Shown: positions 33,653 through 41,636 of the stretch, piece by piece | Layout of the letters: each line of letters opens with the position of its first letter | How positions within the stretch are numbered: position 1 is the first letter of the stretch | Assembly (NCBI GenBank): GCA_021785175.1 | Contig: JAJYGH010000062.1 | Span: 1-47,308 of the forward strand | Length of the DNA stretch: 47,308 nt | Direction of reading: 5' to 3' | Source of the DNA: Chloroflexota bacterium | GTDB taxonomy: Bacteria > Chloroflexota > Limnocylindria > Limnocylindrales > CSP1-4 | Made by a program: the position numbers and the translations under genes | The notes under the pieces: model-generated | The model's input: the letters and a program-made list of their open reading frames with translations, nothing else | What the model was told of the DNA's origin: nothing | Databases searched by the model: none

Positions 33653-34966
33653 CTACCAGTCGGACGGGGCTGGCGACGCGGGCGCCGACGACACCGATGG
33701 CACGGGCGCAGTCCGCACGGTGACCGCGGTCCCGATCGGCACGACCTGGACGGCGACCTGTCCGCGCACGAGCGGGATCGGCGCTCCCGCGTTCGGGCCG
33801 CCGCGGTACGTGAGGAGGAGCGGCGCGGCATCCGACGCCTTGCTCCACGTTGCCGGGATCTCGAGGCCGTCCCGCATCACGAGCGCAGGCCCGCTCCCCG
33901 TGTACCCCACCTCGAGCCGGCCCTTCGCCTGGTTCGTCGTCTGGCCCGGCTCGTTCAGGAGTGGCCCGATGGAGACGTACAGGACCACGACGTCGTACGG
34001 CGCCACACGCTGCCCGGTACCGGCGTCCACCTGCGCGGCGCCGTCCACCGACCGCAGGTATCGATCGGTGGACGGGTCGTACGTGTAGCTCATGACGCCT
34101 GCCGGATAGGGCACGACGATGGACCCGGACGCCGGCCGCTCGGCGGCGGGCACCGGATCGGCGAACGTCCAGGCGGCCGCAGGCGCGGGCGGCACGCCGA
34201 GGCGCTGTGCGAGAGCGTCGAGCTCGGCCGTGCTGGAGTACACGTTGTGGGGGGCGACCCGTGCGGTGATGCGAGGCATGTACTGCGGGTACGCGAACTG
34301 GTCGCCGTCCCAGAGCAGATGCCCGTTCTCCTGGTGCAGCGCCTCCAGCGCGTTCGGCGCCCCGCCCACGTGCACGTACAGCGGGCGCCACTCCGCAGCC
34401 CACCCGACGAAGTAGCGCCGGCTGCTCCGGACCGGGCCGATCGCCGGCGCCGTCTGGCTCTGGTACAGGGCCATGTACCGCGGGATGCCGCCCTCGGCGG
34501 GCGCCTGGAAGAAGACGTCGGCCTCGGCGAGCCCCGACTGCGGCCGGGCCGCCGGGGCGTCGTCGATCATGACGGCCACCACGGGCCGCGACGCCTCCGC
34601 GGCGGTTTCGAGCACGCCGTTCGTGGGGGCCTCGACGAGCGGGACGGGGGTCGGCGACGGCGAAGAAGTCGGAGTCGGCTGCGGTGTCGCCGCGATCGAC
34701 CCCGCAGCCGTGGGGGACGACGGCGCGACGGGGACCGTGGCGAGTCCGGACGACGGCGCGGGCGTGACCGGGGTGCCGGAGCAGCTGTTGAGGAGCAGCA
34801 GCGCGACGACGATGACGACGATCGCCGCGACCAGCTGGGCACGTCCGTTGGGCGAGGTGAGGACGTAGCGAATTCGCCGCGCGAGGCGCCGGCGTGTGGC
34901 GACGCCGCGCAGGCCGGCAAGGACGCGAGGGCGATCCGTGGCGTACCCCCGCATCGGCGCGACCAT
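33653..34966 (-). CDS. DUF3048 (YerB-like) membrane-anchored or lipoprotein
   Basis: A 437-residue protein. A hydrophobic segment at about 50-70 (LVAAIVVIVVALLLLNSCSG) ends with a lipobox-like LNSC, after a long basic N-terminus. A Pro/Thr/Ser linker follows. The extracellular part is DUF3048: VVAVMIDDAPAARPQSGLAEADVFFQAPAEGGIPRYMALYQ, GPVRSSRRYF, HNVYSS, and the C-terminal half GVMSYTYDPSTDRYLRSVDG. The function of the family is unknown. A minus-strand TACGAT (34980-34975) lies eight bases before ATG 34966, again leaderless-like. Confidence 0.88.
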   Translation of the reverse strand: MVAPMRGYATDRPRVLAGLRGVATRRRLARRIRYVLTSPNGRAQLVAAIVVIVVALLLLNSCSGTPVTPAPSSGLATVPVAPSSPTAAGSIAATPQPTPTSSPSPTPVPLVEAPTNGVLETAAEASRPVVAVMIDDAPAARPQSGLAEADVFFQAPAEGGIPRYMALYQSQTAPAIGPVRSSRRYFVGWAAEWRPLYVHVGGAPNALEALHQENGHLLWDGDQFAYPQYMPRITARVAPHNVYSSTAELDALAQRLGVPPAPAAAWTFADPVPAAERPASGSIVVPYPAGVMSYTYDPSTDRYLRSVDGAAQVDAGTGQRVAPYDVVVLYVSIGPLLNEPGQTTNQAKGRLEVGYTGSGPALVMRDGLEIPATWSKASDAAPLLLTYRGGPNAGAPIPLVRGQVAVQVVPIGTAVTVRTAPVPSVSSAPASPAPSDW

Positions 34967-34974
34967 CGCGGGGC

Positions 34975-34980
34975 ATCGTA
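34975..34980 (-). promoter_or_regulatory. -10 box of the DUF3048 gene (TACGAT)
   Basis: TACGAT ends eight bases before ATG 34966 with no ribosome site between. The same hexamer is found before the MOSC-GNAT and HNH genes on the minus strand. Confidence 0.45.
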
Positions 34981-35085
34981 GCAGCCGACGACGCCGCGCG
35001 GGCGACCGGATTCCCTCTCCAGCCCGGGCTACCCTCGCCTGCACACCCGTCGATCGGCATCGGACGGCGAACGCGAGGGAGGGTG

Positions 35086-35607
35086 ATGGAAGAGGACGGG
35101 GATCGGGCGGGGCAGTCGCGAAGCACGGTCGAGTCGAGGGCCGAAGCGGGTGCTCCCGCCGCGGCGGCCGGGCACGTGGAGGCGGAGCCGAAGGGCGATC
35201 GGTGCCGCGGCATCGCGCGGGTCGACGCGGACCATTTCGCGATGTCGTTCGGTGCACTCGGGATGGCCCGGGGCCGCGAGATCGTGATCGGGCAGGCTGC
35301 CGTGGGACTCGCCGCCGGCGAGGACGTGGCGCTCCACCAGTCGTTCGCGCGGCTCGTGCTCGCGCGCGAGGAGGCTCGGCTCCAGATGGCCGCGGCGGCC
35401 ACCGTGGCGGCGAATCACGTCGAGGTCGGACGGGGCGCGGCCATCGCCGTGCTCATCGCCCGGCGCGTCGAGGGTGACGTCCGGCCGCTGCTCGACTGGC
35501 GTGGCGCGCTCGCCTTCGGGGCCGCCTTCGGGCTCGTCGCGTCGGTGTTCGGCAGGGGCCGGCGGGCTCAGCGGCCCTCGCGCGCGCAGCGCTCGCAGCG
35601 CCCGTAG
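35086..35607 (+). CDS. Hypothetical protein with C-terminal hydrophobic segment
   Basis: A 173-residue protein. Residues 1-50 are charged and disordered. Residues 50-140 form repeated short strands (FGALGMARGREIVIGQAAVGLA, then EVGRGAAIAVLIARRVEGDVRPLLDW), resembling a short beta-solenoid. The end is a membrane segment (WRGALAFGAAFGLVASVFGRG). I know similar unannotated proteins from Chloroflexi by pattern only. GAGGGAGG precedes the ATG and TACCCT (35030-35035) is a possible -10. Its last 40 bases overlap the 3' end of the convergent fur-family gene. Confidence 0.6.
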   Translation: MEEDGDRAGQSRSTVESRAEAGAPAAAAGHVEAEPKGDRCRGIARVDADHFAMSFGALGMARGREIVIGQAAVGLAAGEDVALHQSFARLVLAREEARLQMAAAATVAANHVEVGRGAAIAVLIARRVEGDVRPLLDWRGALAFGAAFGLVASVFGRGRRAQRPSRAQRSQRP

Positions 35608-36134
35608 AAGTCCAGGACGTGCTGCTCGACGGTGAACCCGTCCGTGTCGGGCGCACCGGAGATCAGGCACGGCGACAGGGGCCGGAGCTCGCCGCAGCCG
35701 AGGCAGATCGCGTGCTCGTGGTGCCCCCTGGCGCAGTACGCGTACCCCACCGCGCCCGAGCTCAGTGTCGCCCGTTTGACCCTGCCCGCGAGCGTCAGCC
35801 GCTCGAGTGTCCGGTAGACGGTGGCCAGGCTCGTCGCGGGCGCCACCGCGCGCGCTTTGCGCAGCAGGTCCTCGGGCGTCTGCAGCCGGTTCGACGCGAG
35901 CATCACGTCGACGATCGCACGTCGCGGAGCCGTCACCGACGGCCCGAGGATTGCGAGCGCCGCCGCCCGCTCCACTTCGCGCGCGGCCGGCTCGGCCCCC
36001 TGGCGCCCCGCGGCCTCGCGGACCGTGGCCTCCACGTTCGCATCCGGCGGCGCAGGCCGATCAGGCGTCGTCGGTCCGATCGCCTCCACCGCCGTGGACC
36101 GGCCCTCGTCGACCGCCAGTTCGCTGCCGATCAT
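35568..36134 (-). CDS. Fur-family metalloregulator
   Basis: A 188-residue Fur protein. After a 60-residue Ala-rich leader, the winged helix begins (VTAPRRAIVDVMLASNRLQTPEDLLRKA, then SLATVYRTLERLTLAGRV). The metal region is YCARGHHEHAICLGCGELRPL, with the structural zinc pair CLGC and a second CERC at the C-terminus, as in Fur/Zur. It is coupled by ATGA overlap (36131-36134) to an upstream nickel/cobalt-type transporter, so it probably controls that transporter and itself. Fe, Zn or Ni specificity cannot be told. Confidence 0.92.
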   Translation of the reverse strand: MIGSELAVDEGRSTAVEAIGPTTPDRPAPPDANVEATVREAAGRQGAEPAAREVERAAALAILGPSVTAPRRAIVDVMLASNRLQTPEDLLRKARAVAPATSLATVYRTLERLTLAGRVKRATLSSGAVGYAYCARGHHEHAICLGCGELRPLSPCLISGAPDTDGFTVEQHVLDFYGRCERCAREGR

Positions 36135-37048
36135 CGGCCGTGCTCCTTCGCCGTGAGCGGGAGCCGCCGGACCGCCCGGATGAAGCTGCCGGCCGCGATG
36201 ACGGCGACGATGAACGCGACGAGGATCAGGCCGGCGTTCACGCTGTCGAGGTTCGGGATGGCGAGGCCTGTCGGGATCCCGCGGTCGAGCGTGTCGGCCA
36301 CGCCGGGGAAGGCCAGCGAGACGAACCCCCACGCAGCGAACAGCATGCCGCCGTAGAGGAGCGTGTTGCCGGCGACGGCCCGTGAGACGTAGTTCATCGC
36401 CTGCTCGCCGAAACCGCGGGTCTGCATCCACGCACCGATCGCCGCACCCGCCGCCGCCTGGACGAGCATCGTGCCGATCCCGAACAGCAGCCCGGGCAGG
36501 AACGCCACCGCCGCGTTGGGCATGGCCGGTGCCAGCACCGTGTAGATGATGATCGCGAACGCGCCGGTTCCCCAGCCGGCGACAAAGCCGTGGACCAGCG
36601 TCATCCGGAGCGGGATGGGCCGGTCGGCGCCGGGCTCGAGGATCCCCGCGGTCCCGTCCTGCGGCCCCAGCCGGAAGGCCCGATGGAGGAGTTCCTCGAA
36701 CCACTCGGTGAGATGCAGCTCGCGCCCGAGGCGCAGGATGTACGCGCCGGAGACCGCCATGACGATCCCGACGAGCAGGTCGATCGCGGCATTCAGCGTG
36801 CCGCTCGCGAGGATCGGCGCGAGCGCGAGGTAGGCGAGCTCCGATGCGATCGCGCGCTGCAGCGTGAAGGCGGCGGAGAAGAGGAGGCCGGCCTTCATCC
36901 CGCGCCGTCCCGACGCGGCGCCGATCGCGTAGCTGACGGTGATCGGCCAGGTGTGCTCGTCGGGGGTGATCCCGTGGAGGATGCCGAGGAGCAGTGCGGT
37001 GGCGAGGACGGGCAGCAAGCCCGCCGGATGGGGGTCGACGTTCAGCAT
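36131..37048 (-). CDS. Nickel/cobalt (NicO/UreH-type) membrane transporter
   Basis: A 305-residue protein with about seven membrane spans. The first span carries LLGILHGITPDEHTWPITVSYAIG, a His/Asp motif like the metal-binding H-x4-D-H of NicO/HoxN proteins. A histidine-containing loop (LHLTEWFEELLHRAF) follows span three. The last three spans show LPGLLFGIGTMLVQAAAGAAIGA. Substrate is inferred as Ni2+ or Co2+, though SafE-like exporters share the fold. GGAGG five bases before ATG 37048 decides the start; an in-frame ATG at 37135 would remove the Fur-like site from the promoter. Confidence 0.75.
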   Translation of the reverse strand: MLNVDPHPAGLLPVLATALLLGILHGITPDEHTWPITVSYAIGAASGRRGMKAGLLFSAAFTLQRAIASELAYLALAPILASGTLNAAIDLLVGIVMAVSGAYILRLGRELHLTEWFEELLHRAFRLGPQDGTAGILEPGADRPIPLRMTLVHGFVAGWGTGAFAIIIYTVLAPAMPNAAVAFLPGLLFGIGTMLVQAAAGAAIGAWMQTRGFGEQAMNYVSRAVAGNTLLYGGMLFAAWGFVSLAFPGVADTLDRGIPTGLAIPNLDSVNAGLILVAFIVAVIAAGSFIRAVRRLPLTAKEHGR

Positions 37049-37067
37049 TGGGCCTCCCGGGCCTGAT

Positions 37068-37082
37068 TGAGAATGAGTCTCA
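37068..37082. promoter_or_regulatory. Fur-box-like operator
   Basis: TGAGAATGAGTCTCA matches the 7-1-7 Fur consensus TGATAATGATTATCA at 12 of 15 positions. It lies 20 bases before the transporter start and drives toward the transporter-fur pair, so metal-responsive autoregulation is expected. Confidence 0.6.
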
Positions 37083-37116
37083 GTTGCAGTTCGAATGATC
37101 CACCAACGGGCCGGGT

Positions 37117-37271
37117 CCGTCAAGCGCGCCGTCAAGCGCGCTGTGGTCCGTCAAGCGGGCCCGTCGCCGGTGCGCCCGTCAGCCTCTGCGCCCGTCAGCC
37201 TCTGCGCCCGTCAGCCTCTGCGCCCGTCCGCCTCCTGTGCGCCCGCCACGCCTGCCACGCCCGCCACGCCC
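37117..37271. repeat. Compound tandem repeats before the glycan operon
   Basis: Within the 352-base gap 37049-37400 there are three copies of GTCAAGCGCGCC-like 12-mers (37119-37161), four copies of a 16-bp unit TGCGCCCGTCAGCCTC (37171-37234, last with one change), and three 9-mers GCCACGCC(C/T) (37245-37271). I see no gene in the gap; besides the repeats it holds the Fur-like box and the operon promoter. Confidence 0.9.
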
Positions 37272-37387
37272 GGAGCCGAAGTCGTCGTCAGGCGTGGGAA
37301 GGGGCCGGTCGGTCCGCCTGCCAGCACCGGCCACCCGGCCCGGAGCGCGCGGCCGTCCGGCAGAGCGAGACAGGTACCGCCATCCGG

Positions 37388-37393
37388 TACACT
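37388..37393 (+). promoter_or_regulatory. -10 box of the glycan operon (TACACT), leaderless geometry
   Basis: GGTACACT ends seven bases before GTG 37401 with no Shine-Dalgarno. It is the only clear promoter seen before the eight same-strand genes 37401-47156. Confidence 0.55.
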
Positions 37394-37400
37394 CGCCGGC

Positions 37401-38015
37401 GTGATCCACGCATCTGCCGACGTCTCGCCGCACGCCCGCATCGGCGAGCGCACGAGTATCTGGAACCGCGCCCAGGTCCGCGAGGGTGTCGTGATCGGCG
37501 ACGACTGTATCCTCGGCAAGGACGTGTACGTCGACTTCGGCGTCCACATCGGCGACCGCTGCAAGATCCAGAACGGCGCGCTCGTGTACCACGGCGTGAC
37601 CGTCGAGACCGGCGTGTTCATCGGTCCCGGCGCGATCCTCACGAACGACCGCTTCCCGCGCAGCATCACCGCCGACGGCGCGCTCGCGGGCGCCGAGGAC
37701 TGGACCGTGAGCACGATCGCGCTCCGCTACGGATGCTCGATCGGCGCGGGTGCGATCGTGGTCGCCGGGAACGACGTCGGACGGTTCGCGACCGTGGGCG
37801 CCGGCGCGGTCGTGACGCGGCCCGTTCCCGACCACGCCCTCGTCGCCGGCAATCCGGCCCGCCGTCTCGGCTGGGTGTGCGCGTGCGGGCAGCGGCTGGC
37901 CGACGAGGCCGGAAGGAACTTCGCGGCCGACGGTGAGGGGAAGGCAGGCTGCCCCGCCTGCGGCCGGCATTACACGATTGGTGCGGAGGGATGCAGGGAG
38001 ACGGTCGCCCCGTGA
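37401..38015 (+). CDS. wbpD: WbpD-like UDP-2-acetamido-3-amino-uronate N-acetyltransferase
   Basis: A 204-residue left-handed beta-helix acetyltransferase. Hexapeptide repeats run from the N-terminus (IGERTSIWNRAQVREGVVIGDDCILGKDVYVD). IGPGAILTNDRFPRS and VGAGAVVTRPVPDHALVAGNPARRLGWV are typical of the WbpD/WlbB group. A C-terminal zinc ribbon (CAC and CPAC) is also usual for this group. WbpD acetylates the 3-amino group in UDP-2,3-diacetamido-glucuronate synthesis. The GTG follows a leaderless TACACT promoter. Next to it lie matches for all other steps of the pathway. Confidence 0.85.
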   Translation: MIHASADVSPHARIGERTSIWNRAQVREGVVIGDDCILGKDVYVDFGVHIGDRCKIQNGALVYHGVTVETGVFIGPGAILTNDRFPRSITADGALAGAEDWTVSTIALRYGCSIGAGAIVVAGNDVGRFATVGAGAVVTRPVPDHALVAGNPARRLGWVCACGQRLADEAGRNFAADGEGKAGCPACGRHYTIGAEGCRETVAP

Positions 38016-38061
38016 CGGCGATGGTCCCGCGACCCGCGCCGCAGCCCCAGGAGGCTCGTCC

Positions 38062-39231
38062 GTGATCCCCATCTCCAAACCCGACATCGGCGCGGTCGAA
38101 GAGGCCGCCGTCCTCGACGTGCTCCGCTCCGGCATGCTCGCGATGGGCCGCCGGACGGCCGACTTCGAGACGGCCTGGGCCGCCTACTGCGGAGTCGGGC
38201 ACGCCGTCATGATGTCGAACGGCACCGTCACCACGGAGGCCATCCTCCGCGCCCTCGGGATCGGGGCGGGCGACGAGGTCATCACGGTCAGCTTCAGCTT
38301 CAACGCGACCGTGAGCACGATCCTCCAGGCCGGCGCGACGCCCGTGTTCGTCGACGTGCGCGAGTCCGACTTCACGATGGATCCCGACCTCGTCGAGGCC
38401 GCGATCACCCCCCGCACGCGGGCGATCATGCCGGTGCACCTGTACGGGCTCATGGCCGACATGGACCCCCTGCTGGCGATCGCGCGACGGCACGGGCTCC
38501 ACGTCATCGAGGACGCGGCTCAGGCGCACGGCGCGACGTACCACGGCCGGAAGGCCGGGTCGTTCGGGCCGGCGATGTTCAGCCTGTACGCAACGAAGAA
38601 CCTGATGACCGGGGAGGGTGGCATCGCGACGACGGACGACGACGAACTCGCCGACCGCCTCCGCCTGTACCGCAACCACGGCATGCGCCGCCGCTACTAC
38701 CACGACGAGCTTGGCACGAACTTCAAGCCGACGGACCTGGCGGCCGCGCTCGGGCTCGCACAGCTCCCGCGCCTGGACGAGCGGACCGAGCAGCGCCGGC
38801 GGAACGCCGAACGGCTGACGGCGGGGCTTGCCGGCTACCTGACGCCGGCGGTGCCCGAGGGCCGCGGCCACGTCTGGCACCAGTACACGATGCGGTTCCC
38901 CGGCGAGCGCGATCGGGTGGTCGAGGGGCTGACCGAGCGCGGGATCGGGTCGCTGATCTACTACCCCGTCCCGATCCACCGCCAGTCCTACCTCCAGGCG
39001 TACGTGCCCGGGGCCGCGGACCTGCCGCTGCCCGTGACGGACCGGCTCGCGGCGGAGGTGCTGTCGATCCCGGTCCACCCGATGCTCTCGGACGGCGATC
39101 TCGAGGCGATCATCCGCGCCGTCCGGGATGTCGCGACCCCGCTGGACGTGGAGGCAATCCCCCGCGCCGCCGATCCTTCGAGAGCCGGCGCCCGAGTCGG
39201 CGCAGACCGGCCTGGGACGGGCGCGCCGTGA
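38062..39231 (+). CDS. wbpE: WbpE-like DegT/DnrJ/EryC1 sugar aminotransferase
   Basis: A 389-residue PLP enzyme of the DegT family. IPISKPDIGAVEEAAVLDVL starts it. SNGTVTTEAILRAL binds the cofactor phosphate, DAAQAHGATYHG holds its aspartate, and SLYATKNLMTGEGG contains the PLP lysine. Given the neighbours, it most likely transaminates UDP-2-acetamido-3-keto-glucuronate at C3 as WbpE does. AGGAGG seven bases before GTG 38062 sets the start. A 30-residue low-complexity tail ends in a GTGA overlap with the next gene. Confidence 0.88.
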   Translation: MIPISKPDIGAVEEAAVLDVLRSGMLAMGRRTADFETAWAAYCGVGHAVMMSNGTVTTEAILRALGIGAGDEVITVSFSFNATVSTILQAGATPVFVDVRESDFTMDPDLVEAAITPRTRAIMPVHLYGLMADMDPLLAIARRHGLHVIEDAAQAHGATYHGRKAGSFGPAMFSLYATKNLMTGEGGIATTDDDELADRLRLYRNHGMRRRYYHDELGTNFKPTDLAAALGLAQLPRLDERTEQRRRNAERLTAGLAGYLTPAVPEGRGHVWHQYTMRFPGERDRVVEGLTERGIGSLIYYPVPIHRQSYLQAYVPGAADLPLPVTDRLAAEVLSIPVHPMLSDGDLEAIIRAVRDVATPLDVEAIPRAADPSRAGARVGADRPGTGAP

Positions 39232-40250
39232 GCGCGCGGCTGCGGGTCGGGCTCGCCGGGCTCGGCTCGATGGGGCGCAACCACCTGCGCAACCTCGCCT
39301 CGCGCGACGACGTCGAGCTGGTGGCCGTCGCGGACCCGTCCGAGGCGGCCCTGACCGCGGCCACCGACCAGGTGCCGGCACACGGGTACGGCGACCCGCT
39401 CGAGCTGCTCGAGGAGGAGCGGCTCGACGCGCTCATCGTCGCGGCGCCCACCACGCTGCACCACCGGATCGCCCTCGCCGCCATCGACCGATGCATCCCG
39501 GTCCTCGTCGAGAAGCCGTTGGCAACGACCGTCGCGGAGGGGCGCGAGCTCGTCGAGGCCGCCGACCGCCGGGGCGTCCTGCTGCAGGCCGGCCACATCG
39601 AGCGGTTCAACCCGGCCGTCCTCGCGCTCGGCGAACGGCTGCGCGGCGGCGCACTCAGCCGGATCTTCAGCATCAAGACGCTGCGCGCGGGGCCTTTCCC
39701 CGCACGGATCCGCGACGTCGGCGTCGCCGTCGACCTCGCCACCCACGACGTCGACATCATGTGCCACCTCGCGGGCGCGCGGCCCGATCGCGTGTACGCC
39801 GAGACCACGCAGCACATCCACACCTCCCACGAGGACCTCGTGTTCGGGCTGCTGCACTTCCCGCGCGGCACGGTCGGCCTCCTCGACGTGAACTGGCTGA
39901 CGCCGGAGAAGCAGCGCACCATCACCGTGCTCGGCGAGGAGGGCATGTTCCGCGTCGACTACCTGTCGCAGACGCTGACGTTCACGCGCGGGACCGCGGA
40001 GCTCAGCCCGACCTACCTCGACGGGTACGCGCCGACGTTCGCCGGCGAGACCGTCCAGCTGCCGGTGACGCCGGCCGAGCCGCTCCGTCGCGAGCTCGAC
40101 GCGTTCTTCGCCGCCGTCCGATCGGGCGGTCCCGCGGTCATCCCCGGTTCGGACGGCCTGTGGGCCGTCGCCCTCGCCAACCTGCTGCTCGAGGCCGCCG
40201 CGGCCCACCGCCCCGTCGCCGTCCATCCCCCGGAGGTCGCGCGCGCATGA
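39228..40250 (+). CDS. wbpB: WbpB-like Gfo/Idh/MocA sugar 3-dehydrogenase
   Basis: A 340-residue NAD-dependent oxidoreductase. The Rossmann loop is VGLAGLGSMGRNHLRNL, and VLVEKPLATTVAEG is the family EKP motif. AGHIERFNPAV and DLATHDVDIMCHL provide the catalytic histidine region. In this context the likely reaction is C3 oxidation of UDP-GlcNAc-uronate (WbpB), which in WbpB is coupled to 2-oxoglutarate. GTGA overlap with wbpE, ATGA overlap with the next gene. Confidence 0.87.
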   Translation: MSARLRVGLAGLGSMGRNHLRNLASRDDVELVAVADPSEAALTAATDQVPAHGYGDPLELLEEERLDALIVAAPTTLHHRIALAAIDRCIPVLVEKPLATTVAEGRELVEAADRRGVLLQAGHIERFNPAVLALGERLRGGALSRIFSIKTLRAGPFPARIRDVGVAVDLATHDVDIMCHLAGARPDRVYAETTQHIHTSHEDLVFGLLHFPRGTVGLLDVNWLTPEKQRTITVLGEEGMFRVDYLSQTLTFTRGTAELSPTYLDGYAPTFAGETVQLPVTPAEPLRRELDAFFAAVRSGGPAVIPGSDGLWAVALANLLLEAAAAHRPVAVHPPEVARA

Positions 40251-41629
40251 GCCAGTTCGTGAGCCCCTGGCGGGGCGAGCCGGAGACGGTCGGGACCGTC
40301 GCCGTCATCGGCATGGGCAAGATCGGGCTGCCGCTCGCGGCGCAGTACGCGGCGCGGGGCTGGCACGTCATCGGCGTCGACGTCCTGCCGTGGGTTGTCG
40401 AGACGCTGAACAAGGGACGCGTCCACATCTTCGACGAGCCGGGGCTCGACGAGCGCATCGCGGAGGCGCACGCGGCGGGGCGATTCCGCGCCACCACGTC
40501 GCACGCCGAGGCGGCGGGCGAGGCGGACGTCGTGGTGATGATCGTGCCGGTGATGCTGTCCGAGGTGAAGGAGCCCGACTACCGGTACATGGACCCCGCG
40601 ACGCAGGCGGTGGGGGCGGGGCTGCATCCCGGCGTGCTCGTGGTCTACGAGACGACGCTCCCGGTGGGCGACACGCGCGAGCGGTACCGGCCGATGCTGG
40701 AGGCGGCGAGCGGGCTCCATTGCGGGGACCCCGATGAGGGCTTCCTGCTCGCGTTCAGCCCCGAACGCGTCTACACGGGGCGGACGTTCCACGATCTCGA
40801 GACGTACCCGAAGCTCGTCGGCGGCGTGGACGCGACCAGTGGCGCGCGCGCCGCGGCGTTCTACCGGAGCGTGCTGCCGGCCGAGGTGTGGCAGCTCTCG
40901 ACGGCGGAGGCCGCGGAGTTCGCGAAGCTCGCCGAGACGACGTACCGGGACGTGAACATCGCGCTCGCGAACCAGTTCGCGGCGTACGCGGAGCGGATGG
41001 GTGTCGACATCCAGGAGGTCATCCGCGGCTCGAACAGCCAGCCGTTCAGCCACATTCACCAGCCGGGCATCGGCGTCGGCGGCCACTGCATCCCCGTGTA
41101 CCCGCACTTCCTCGTGAGCCGCGCGCCCGAGCTGACGCTGCCCGCGCTCTCACGCCAGGTGAACGACGGACAGGTGGGCGTCGCCGTGCAGGCGGTCGAG
41201 CGCGAGCTCGGCTCGCTCGAGGGGACGCCGGTGCTGGTGCTCGGCCTGACGTACCGCGAGGACGTCAAGGAGCTGGCGTACACGCGCGCACTCCCGCTCA
41301 TCGAACGGCTGACGTTCCACGGCGCCGAGGTCTGGGCACACGACCCGCTGCTCTCCGATGAGGAGGTGGCTCGAACGGGCGCCCGGCCGTGGCACTGGGG
41401 CGACGCCGGGCCGTTCCGGGCGATCGTCGTGCAGACGGGCGCGAAGCAGTTCCGCTCCCTGGACCCGGCCTGGTTCCCGGAGCTGGGTGTCGTGTACGAC
41501 GGCCGGAACTCCCTGCGCGAGGTCCCGCTGCCGGAGGGCGTCACATACGTCGGGGTCGGGGTGCCGGACGTCCGCGGCGGGTCGCGGGCGCGACGCGCGC
41601 CGGTCGCCGGAGGATCGGGGCGACGCTGA
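40247..41629 (+). CDS. wbpA: WbpA-like UDP-N-acetylglucosamine 6-dehydrogenase
   Basis: A 460-residue nucleotide-sugar dehydrogenase of the UDP-HexNAc type. VAVIGMGKIGLPLAAQYAARG is the NAD site. LAFSPERVYTGRTFHDL and KLAETTYRDVNIALANQFA are family motifs. The nucleophile is in GIGVGGHCIPVYPHF, the HexNAc-specific variant. VLGLTYREDVKELAYT closes the substrate domain. WbpA makes UDP-GlcNAc-uronate, the first step of the pathway. WecC/WbpO-type ManNAc dehydrogenases look similar; the D-E-B-A-I neighbourhood favours WbpA. Confidence 0.87.
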   Translation: MSQFVSPWRGEPETVGTVAVIGMGKIGLPLAAQYAARGWHVIGVDVLPWVVETLNKGRVHIFDEPGLDERIAEAHAAGRFRATTSHAEAAGEADVVVMIVPVMLSEVKEPDYRYMDPATQAVGAGLHPGVLVVYETTLPVGDTRERYRPMLEAASGLHCGDPDEGFLLAFSPERVYTGRTFHDLETYPKLVGGVDATSGARAAAFYRSVLPAEVWQLSTAEAAEFAKLAETTYRDVNIALANQFAAYAERMGVDIQEVIRGSNSQPFSHIHQPGIGVGGHCIPVYPHFLVSRAPELTLPALSRQVNDGQVGVAVQAVERELGSLEGTPVLVLGLTYREDVKELAYTRALPLIERLTFHGAEVWAHDPLLSDEEVARTGARPWHWGDAGPFRAIVVQTGAKQFRSLDPAWFPELGVVYDGRNSLREVPLPEGVTYVGVGVPDVRGGSRARRAPVAGGSGRR

Positions 41630-41636
41630 GGGGCGC

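Noticed and set aside
37171-37234. Coding extension of the WbpD-like gene through the repeats
   Set aside because: The frame is open but the peptide is repetitive, and a TACACT box at leaderless distance supports GTG 37401.
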